Assembly: GCA_938003985.1 (NCBI GenBank)
Contig: CALKWZ010000005.1
Location: forward strand, 25,088 to 89,087
DNA from: an uncultured Verrucomicrobiota bacterium
Lineage (GTDB): Bacteria; Verrucomicrobiota; Kiritimatiellia; CAIQIC01; Lenti-01
DNA length: 64,000 nt
Direction of reading: 5' to 3'
Below are positions 59,976 to 64,000 of this stretch, in pieces. The translations under genes were made by a program, and so were the position numbers. The notes under the pieces were generated by a model. The model made no database searches. It saw only the letters and a program-made list of their open reading frames with translations, and was not told where the DNA came from. The stretch's first letter is position 1. Every line of letters starts with the position of its first letter.

Positions 59976-60401
59976 ATGAAAGCAAAGAGGCTCACCTTGG
60001 AGGATGCGCGGGAAATGGTTGCCCGGGTAAGGGAGCAGTCCATTTGTTCTATAACTGGCGGGCCGGTATTTCGCTTCGACCAAAAGGAACGTGACGCCAG
60101 GCTTTCATCGGGGCGGTACCGTCGTGCCACGCCGGCGGAAATCCTCGAAGAAATCAACTTTCTGGCCGGCGACTATCGAGATCCATTAAAAACGGTAAAG
60201 GCGTTGCGTTGCGGGCTTCTTGCCTTGCAAGAATTGGCAGATTTCGCGCGGTCTCAAACTGGGGATGAAATTCGAGAAGCGCTTGCCCCTCATTTTAGGG
60301 CAATCGCAGGCATTTTGAAGGAAGCGAGGGCGGCGTATATGGCAAATGTCGCCGCGATTGAAAAGGTCACAAAGGAAGCGGCCATCGAGGAGGCTGTATG
60401 A
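59976..60401 (+). CDS. Unknown 141-residue protein of the element
   Basis: ATG 59976 lies 7 bp after GGAG; a second ATG at 59973 adds one residue. The product is helical, with R-L-T-L-E-D-A-R-E-M-V-A-R-V-R-E-Q-S-I-C-S, and F-R-F-D-Q-K-E-R-D-A-R. No family is recognised. Its stop overlaps the next HTH gene by 4 bp, so the pair is co-translated and may act together. Confidence 0.6.
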   Translation: MKAKRLTLEDAREMVARVREQSICSITGGPVFRFDQKERDARLSSGRYRRATPAEILEEINFLAGDYRDPLKTVKALRCGLLALQELADFARSQTGDEIREALAPHFRAIAGILKEARAAYMANVAAIEKVTKEAAIEEAV

Positions 60402-60634
60402 CGGATGAACAAAAACCGCCTGACATCGGCCCTTTTCCTGTCGCTGACCTTCCGCCAAATGCGGTCTTGACAATGAAGCAGTTTGGGGAGGCGATGAACG
60501 TGGGATATGATGCCGTTGCGCGCGGCGTCCGGTGCGGGGAGATCCCGGCGCACAGGATCGGTGGGGCCATACGCATTTTCTGGGGAGAGGCGATAAAGGA
60601 AAGCGCGACGGTGGAGCGGTGGCGGCGGAAATAA
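60398..60634 (+). CDS. Small HTH protein (excisionase-type)
   Basis: 78 residues. L-T-M-K-Q-F-G-E-A-M-N-V-G-Y-D-A-V-A-R-G-V-R-C-G-E-I-P-A-H-R-I-G-G-A-I-R-I-F-W is an HTH_17/Xis-like pattern. GAGGAGG precedes its start, which overlaps the upstream stop. It is one of three such small HTH proteins in the element, with 53828 and 61175. Confidence 0.7.
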   Translation: MTDEQKPPDIGPFPVADLPPNAVLTMKQFGEAMNVGYDAVARGVRCGEIPAHRIGGAIRIFWGEAIKESATVERWRRK

Positions 60635-60779
60635 CATCGCCCTGGCATTGCCCGATACGGCTTAGGCCGCAGGATGCGATTTGCGGGGGGGGCTTCTTTC
60701 CGCCTATGCCATGACATGGGGCGGTGTGCGAACGCAAGGGGCGCGCCAAGCGGCAAGCCGCATCCGTACCCAGAGAGAA

Positions 60780-61175
60780 TTAACCGCGCTGCGAACTGGC
60801 GGGGGTGCGCCCGGCGAGATGGGCGAGACGATCCGGGAGCGGTTCAACCGGACGGGACGGGGCCGCGAGGGATGCCCGAACGGTTTCCACGCTGGCGGAT
60901 GAAACCAACCAAAGCCGATTGCCGAATTGCCGACCGTCCAGCTTGCCCGCGTCTATCCAGCGCAAGACGGTGGGGAGGGACTTGCCGAGAATCCGCGCCG
61001 CGTCGTTGGCTGGCATTTCAGCGCCCGCCAGAGGGCCAGGAACCGCGCCGGGGGCGTTATCGCAAGCCGTGAGGATGGCAAGGCGGTGGGCAGTTGAAAG
61101 GCCCTTGTCCGCGTCTAGGATGGCGGCGACGGCGGCGCGGGTTTGGGGGGCTATCTTGGAGGGTTTCGCTTTCAT
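60780..61175 (-). CDS. HTH regulator near the right end of the element
   Basis: 131 residues, the only leftward gene of the element. A MerR/HTH_17-like core reads M-P-A-N-D-A-A-R-I-L-G-K-S-L-P-T-V-L-R-W-I-D-A-G-K-L-D-G-R-Q-F-G-N-R-L-W-L-V. The first about 45 residues form an extra helical domain with a T-A-C-D-N-A motif. A dyad-symmetric operator lies just upstream of the ATG, suggesting autorepression. It converges on the preceding HTH gene across a 145-bp gap with no gene. Confidence 0.7.
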   Translation of the reverse strand: MKAKPSKIAPQTRAAVAAILDADKGLSTAHRLAILTACDNAPGAVPGPLAGAEMPANDAARILGKSLPTVLRWIDAGKLDGRQFGNRLWLVSSASVETVRASLAAPSRPVEPLPDRLAHLAGRTPASSQRG

Positions 61176-61182
61176 GCCGCTA

Positions 61183-61201
61183 CTTTCCCCAAAGGGGAAA
61201 G
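61183..61201 (-). promoter_or_regulatory. Operator-like palindrome before the 61175 HTH gene
   Basis: CTTTCCCC-AAA-GGGGAAAG is a perfect 8-bp dyad with a 3-bp centre, 7 bp upstream of the start codon. A TTGAAA box (61205-61210, minus strand) lies next to it, so a bound dimer would block the promoter. Confidence 0.5.
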
Positions 61202-61583
61202 GCGTTTCAAGCCGAAAAAAATGAGCAATTTACATGCGTTAAATAGATTACATAAGAGATATTATGCGACAATGTACATATTGAAAAACATAACATGCTT
61301 ATGAGCATGTGGTTGCAAACTTCAGCAATTCGGCAGTTGGAATGCTTGGAAGGTATGTTAAGGCCTGGTGGCGGAAAAATACTTTTGATGTTGATGGGCG
61401 CAAGGCCTGTCCAGCGCGTAAAATCTGACCGCGCACGGGTAGATGGGCGTTCTCCGTGGGTAGATTATGGGTAGATTTATAGGGGTGTTTTCTGTTACCA
61501 TCAGGCCATTATCGGCCTTTATGAGATGGGCGCCAGAAACATGGAAATAATGCATAATGCCGTTAAAAACGCTTGGTATTAAG
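61202..61583. other. AT-rich right-end region of the element
   Basis: About 380 bp without a gene, much poorer in G+C than the host. It contains the palindrome CATGCTTATGAGCATG (near 61292-61307) and the arm-like motif at 61455-61473, repeated in part at 61438-61447. It probably holds attachment-site arms and the promoter of the leftward HTH gene. Confidence 0.5.
61455..61473 (+). repeat. Candidate integrase arm-type site, right copy
   Basis: Identical 19 bp to 51345-51363. Here GTAGAT is repeated on both sides (GTAGATGGG upstream, GTAGATTTA downstream), giving three half-copies in about 40 bp, as seen in clustered arm sites. Confidence 0.55.
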
Positions 61584-61643
61584 GCAAAAAAAGTGGAGCC
61601 AAAGATCGGATTCGAACCGATGACCGTCGCATTACGAATGCGG
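61584..61643 (+). repeat. attR direct repeat (within tRNA-Thr)
   Basis: Identical to attL over 60 bp. It restores the 3' end of the tRNA, so the host tRNA-Thr stays intact after insertion. The tRNA 5' part and promoter to the right belong to the host. Confidence 0.93.
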
Positions 61644-61669
61644 TGCTCTGCCAGCTGAGCTACTTTGGC
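61594..61669 (-). tRNA. tRNA-Thr (anticodon CGT), integration target
   Basis: On the minus strand GCCAAAG pairs with CTTTGGC. The D-arm is GCTCAGCTGGCAGAGC, the anticodon loop T-T-C-G-T-A-A, and the T-arm ATCGGTTCGAATCCGAT. The discriminator is T and CCA is encoded (61594-61596). The first anticodon-stem pair is a C27-A43 mismatch. The 3' part from position 27 on is shared with attL. Confidence 0.93.
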
Positions 61670-61684
61670 GCCAACGAGACGCGG

Positions 61685-61714
61685 ACTATGCCAAACCCCG
61701 CGCCGGCAAGTCAA
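61685..61714 (-). promoter_or_regulatory. Promoter of tRNA-Thr
   Basis: Minus strand: TTGACT (61709-61714), 18-bp spacer, CATAGT (61685-61690), about 16 bp before the tRNA 5' end. Its -35 box is half of a palindrome shared with the fluC promoter. Confidence 0.6.
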
Positions 61715-61729
61715 GCGCCGGCGCGGCGC

Positions 61730-61758
61730 TTGACGGGCTTTTCGGCCCGGCCTAGACT
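61730..61758 (+). promoter_or_regulatory. Promoter of fluC, probably leaderless
   Basis: TTGACG (61730-61735), 17-bp spacer, TAGACT (61753-61758), then 9 nt to the ATG at 61768; no Shine-Dalgarno is seen. The arrangement is the same as at 18192-18230. Confidence 0.6.
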
Positions 61759-61767
61759 GGCCGGCGA

Positions 61768-62157
61768 ATGAAGATGGCGGCATCCATGTGGGCGGTGGGC
61801 GCGGGCGGATTCGTCGGTTCCGTCCTGCGCTACGGCCTGAGCCTGGCGGGGCAACGGCTTTCGATCTCGTTCCCGCACGGCACCTTGTGGGCCAACCTGC
61901 TCGGCTGCCTGCTGTTGGGCGCCGTGACGGCGGTCGCGGCCGAAACGGAAATCCTTTCGCCCTCCGCGCGCCTGTTCTGGGCCACGGGCCTGTGCGGCGG
62001 TTTCACCACGATGTCCACCTTCATGTACGAACTGTCCCGCTTCGGCCAGGACGCGGAATATTGGGTGGCGTCCGGGTATTTTCTGGCGACGCTCGTCGGC
62101 TGCGCGCTGGCGTTCTGGACCGGCACGCTGGCCATCCGGTTGCTGATGAAAGGATAG
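61768..62157 (+). CDS. fluC: Fluoride ion channel FluC (CrcB)
   Basis: 129 residues, four transmembrane helices. Dual-topology fluoride exporter. Visible motifs are G-G-F-V-G-S-V-L-R-Y, T-L-W-A-N-L-L-G-C-L-L-L-G (the conserved N-x-x-G-C) and G-L-C-G-G-F-T-T-M-S-T-F, which carries the Phe-box and Na+-site region. No fluoride riboswitch is present upstream; the start is only 9 nt from the -10. The DUF190 gene follows after 10 bp, as is common with crcB genes. Confidence 0.93.
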   Translation: MKMAASMWAVGAGGFVGSVLRYGLSLAGQRLSISFPHGTLWANLLGCLLLGAVTAVAAETEILSPSARLFWATGLCGGFTTMSTFMYELSRFGQDAEYWVASGYFLATLVGCALAFWTGTLAIRLLMKG

Positions 62158-62167
62158 GGAGGCTCCC

Positions 62168-62518
62168 ATGGAAGCGCTGAGCGAAGCCAAGCTGCTGCGG
62201 GTGTTCATCGGCGAGTCGGACAAAGTCCGCCACGTGCCGCTCTACGAAACGATCGTACGCGAGGCCGAGGCGTCCGGCCTGGCCGGCGCCACCGCCTGGC
62301 GCGGCCTCATCGGATTCGGCCCCTCGACCCGCATCCGCACCGCCAAGATCCTCGATTTGTCCGCCGACCTGCCCGTCGTCGTGGAAATCACCGACGAGGA
62401 ATCCAAGATCGCCGCGTTCCTGCCCGTGCTGGATCGGCTCTTCGCGGAAAGCCGGAGCGGCGGACTGGTCACGCTGGAAAACGTGCAGATCATCCGCTAC
62501 TGCCACGGCGAGCGTTAA
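62168..62518 (+). CDS. DUF190 protein, partner of FluC
   Basis: 116 residues, soluble PII-like fold. The family hallmark L-R-V-F-I-G-E-S-D-K-V-R-H-V-P-L-Y-E-T-I-V-R-E-A-E-A-S-G-L-A-G-A-T-A-W-R-G is present, as is D-L-P-V-V-V-E-I-T-D. DUF190 genes are very often next to crcB and may regulate fluoride export or sense a ligand. It starts 10 bp after fluC, with GGGAGG upstream. Confidence 0.9.
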   Translation: MEALSEAKLLRVFIGESDKVRHVPLYETIVREAEASGLAGATAWRGLIGFGPSTRIRTAKILDLSADLPVVVEITDEESKIAAFLPVLDRLFAESRSGGLVTLENVQIIRYCHGER

Positions 62519-62632
62519 ATTCCCGTTACGGGTGCGGTTGGGGATTGTGCCGCCCGCGCGATTTCGCTAGTCTTTCCTGTCCGAACGAAGCCATAGAAGC
62601 CGCATCTGGCTTCTGGTCAAGGGATAGACTGC

Positions 62633-62902
62633 ATGTTGTTCAAGCGGAAAGCGGCGGAACCGCCGCCGAAATACAAGATCTGCCGGACCTGCGGGAACCG
62701 GAACCATCCGCTTTCCGGGCAATGCGCCTGGTGCGGCGGGCGGCTGCGCCGGCCGGTCGACTGGTTTTCGTCGCTCGGCATCGTCGCGATCATCCTGACG
62801 GTGCTGGCGCTGGTCGCCTACACCATGTCCGAACGGCCGCCGTCCACGTCCAAGATGCGCCTGCCGCGGCTGGGCGGCGCGGCGGCAACGTCGACCAACT
62901 AG
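62633..62902 (+). CDS. Small zinc-ribbon membrane protein
   Basis: 89 residues. A zinc ribbon C-R-T-C...C-A-W-C-G-G-R-L is at about residues 18-37, followed by one transmembrane helix (about 46-66) and a short tail. The function is unknown. A promoter TTGTGC (62545-62550)-N17-TAGTCT (62568-62573) lies upstream. The 5' leader holds a 7-bp hairpin AGAAGCC/GGCTTCT (62595-62614) and AAGGGA before ATG 62633. Confidence 0.75.
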   Translation: MLFKRKAAEPPPKYKICRTCGNRNHPLSGQCAWCGGRLRRPVDWFSSLGIVAIILTVLALVAYTMSERPPSTSKMRLPRLGGAAATSTN

Positions 62903-62922
62903 CGCGCCGCGTCCGGGGAACG

Positions 62923-63843
62923 TCAGCCGCGCATGCGGATGCGCGCGCGCAGCAGCAAGGTGCAGCCCAGCACCAGCCCGACGCCGGCCGCCCATTGCAT
63001 GGGCGACAGGCGATCGCCCAGCCAGACGTGCGCCAGCACGGCCGTCTGGAACGGAATCAGCAGCAGGCTGCCTTCGGACGCGATGGGGCCGAGGGTGCGG
63101 ATGGCGCGGTAGTAGAACAGGTGGCCCAGCGTCAGGCCCAGCAGCGCGGACAGGATCAGCCAGAACCATTGGCCGGCCGCCAGGCCCTGCAGCGCGCGCC
63201 AATCGCCGAAGCGGAACATCAGCGCCACCAGCGGCGCGCCGGTCAGCAGGCTGACGACGCCGTAGGCCAGGTGCGCCGGATAGACCGACAAATTGCGCCG
63301 CACGAACACCGCGTAGAGGCCCCATGCCGCCGCGAATCCCGCCAGCAGCAGCATGCCCGTCGCCGAGGTGCTGTCCGTGCCGAAGCCGTTTTCGAACATC
63401 AGCACGAAGCCGCCCAGCGCGCAGGCCAACCCGGCCCAGAAAAGGGCGGATTTCATCAGCGGCCGCTCGCCCGGCAGCAGCCAGAAGCCGAAGACCGTGG
63501 CGAACGGGATGGACAGCCGGCAGCCGAAGTTCAGCATCGTCGCGCTGTTGTGGTACGGCGCGAGGCCGAAGAACACCTGCGCGGCGCAATGGGCCGCCGC
63601 CGGCACCAGCGCCGCCCGCCAGACCGCGCCGCGCTCTTGCGGCGCCAGGCCCCGCAGCGTGCGCACCACGAACGGCAGCCAGAACGACGCCGCGAAGAAA
63701 TAGCGCGTCCCGTTCGCCGTCCACGGATCCATCCACCGCGTGAAATGCACCAGCATCAGCGGCACCACCGCCCAGAAAAACAGGGCCAGCAGCATCGCGC
63801 CGATGGCGGCGGCGACGGGACGGTTGGAAACGGCAGGGGTCAT
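62923..63843 (-). CDS. EamA-family (DMT) transporter
   Basis: 306 residues, ten transmembrane helices in two EamA repeats, inner membrane. The second repeat has L-T-L-G-H-L-F-Y-Y-R-A-I-R-T-L-G-P-I-A-S-E-G-S-L-L-L-I-P, the usual signature. The family moves metabolites or drugs; the substrate is not predictable. I choose ATG 63843, which follows the -10 box by 10 nt; the open frame extends further upstream. Confidence 0.87.
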   Translation of the reverse strand: MTPAVSNRPVAAAIGAMLLALFFWAVVPLMLVHFTRWMDPWTANGTRYFFAASFWLPFVVRTLRGLAPQERGAVWRAALVPAAAHCAAQVFFGLAPYHNSATMLNFGCRLSIPFATVFGFWLLPGERPLMKSALFWAGLACALGGFVLMFENGFGTDSTSATGMLLLAGFAAAWGLYAVFVRRNLSVYPAHLAYGVVSLLTGAPLVALMFRFGDWRALQGLAAGQWFWLILSALLGLTLGHLFYYRAIRTLGPIASEGSLLLIPFQTAVLAHVWLGDRLSPMQWAAGVGLVLGCTLLLRARIRMRG

Positions 63844-63853
63844 CGGACGGCGC

Positions 63854-63882
63854 AGTCTACGCTCCGCCGTCCCGAAGAAAAG
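63854..63882 (-). promoter_or_regulatory. Promoter of the EamA gene, probably leaderless
   Basis: Minus strand TAGACT (63854-63859) lies 10 nt before the ATG at 63843, with a weak -35 CTTTTC (63877-63882) at 17 bp. The -10 box is identical to those of the EEP and fluC genes. Confidence 0.45.
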
Positions 63883-63911
63883 CAAATTGCGCGCCGCGCC
63901 TTCCCCAAAGT

Positions 63912-63992
63912 TTTTACGTTCTACGTAAAACCGCGCGAAAGTTTTTACGTTCTACGTAAAAGTCGCCCCGGATTTTTACGTCGTACGTAAAA
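63912..63992. promoter_or_regulatory. Three tandem operator-like palindromes
   Basis: TTTTACGT-N3-ACGTAAAA occurs at 63912-63930, 63943-63961 and 63974-63992. The spacing is 31 bp each time, close to three helical turns. The N3 centre is TCT, TCT and CGT. The array runs to the window edge. It lies upstream of the EamA gene and of whatever follows to the right; a multi-dimer repressor site is likely. Confidence 0.65.
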
Positions 63993-64000
63993 TTCCGCCG

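Larger units (their letters stand above)
51241..61643. mobile_element. Integrative element in tRNA-Thr(CGT), satellite-like
   Basis: About 10.4 kb including both 60-bp direct repeats (51241-51300 and 61584-61643), which are identical. The right repeat is the 3' part of an intact tRNA-Thr; the left repeat is a displaced 3' fragment. Cargo is a tyrosine integrase next to the left end, a 302-aa protein, AlpA-like HTH, primase, RepA-like ATPase, HTH protein, tape-measure protein, repeat-rich DNA, and two more HTH genes near the right end. Parts are AT-richer than the host (52.8-53.8 and 61.2-61.6 kb). Gene content lacks capsid, portal, terminase, lysis and conjugation genes. It is best read as a phage satellite or remnant prophage that can probably still excise. 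Confidence 0.9.

Noticed and set aside
61670..61767. Fluoride riboswitch before fluC
   Set aside because: The promoter -10 ends 9 nt before the ATG, so no leader RNA exists, and no fluoride-riboswitch core is visible.
63912..63992. Possible CRISPR repeat
   Set aside because: The units are 19-bp dyads with only 12 bp between them, too short for spacers; an operator array fits better.

Overview
The window is a GC-rich bacterial chromosome segment (host genes have strongly G/C-biased third positions). The mix points to a PVC-superphylum bacterium, most likely Kiritimatiellota/Verrucomicrobiota-like. Signs are large secreted enzymes ending in a D-x-D-x-D-G repeat plus a short C-terminal module, a DUF1573-rhodanese-MauE operon, a verrucomicrobial-style polysaccharide export cluster, and dispersed ACGAA/CGCGAA repeats. 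This taxonomic call is inference; no rRNA or single-copy marker is present to settle it.

Layout. 1-3.4 kb: end of an MCE/MlaD-type gene, a small membrane protein, a polyprenyl synthetase, a flavodoxin, tRNA-Leu, and a minor pseudopilin/FHA pair. 3.5-10.6 kb: an envelope-polysaccharide export operon (SLH-like secreted protein, outer-membrane beta-barrel, Wzc-type tyrosine autokinase, Wza-type lipoprotein, O-antigen-ligase/polymerase with TPRs). 10.6-14.5 kb: a leftward operon of five genes joined by 4-bp ATGA overlaps (DUF1573, rhodanese, MauE-like, L-serine dehydratase, PD-(D/E)XK nuclease). 14.5-24.3 kb: housekeeping and secreted genes (PhnP-like hydrolase, EfpL-type EF-P paralogue, family-4 UDG, a secreted EEP nuclease/phosphatase, a secreted GH13 enzyme, DUF364), with tRNA-Val and tRNA-Glu. 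24.4-30.1 kb: a TolC-MFP-RND efflux operon. 30.1-34.2 kb: a secreted polysaccharide deacetylase, a Crp/Fnr regulator and a small basic protein. 34.2-51.2 kb: a type IVa pilus operon with two PilT-like ATPases, a PilM-PilN fusion, PilO, a PilP-position protein, PilQ, PilB, PilC, a membrane-anchored sigma-54 activator, a major pilin behind a good sigma-54 promoter, three minor pilins and a PilX-like protein.

51.2-61.6 kb: a complete integrative element of about 10.3 kb inserted in a tRNA-Thr(CGT) gene and bounded by perfect 60-bp direct repeats. It encodes a tyrosine integrase, three small excisionase/AlpA-like HTH proteins, a primase, a RepA-like ATPase, several unknowns and one phage structural gene, a tail tape-measure protein. 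A repeat- and hairpin-rich region of about 1.1 kb follows the tape-measure gene. No capsid, terminase, portal or other tail gene is present. The element therefore looks like a phage satellite or a decayed prophage, and it is the strongest candidate for an undescribed system here. 61.6-64 kb: host genes resume (tRNA-Thr, fluoride channel FluC with DUF190, a zinc-ribbon protein, an EamA transporter), ending in three evenly spaced operator-like palindromes.

Across the window several monocistronic genes have a sigma-70-like promoter whose -10 box ends only 7-10 nt before the ATG, which suggests leaderless transcripts are common in this organism.
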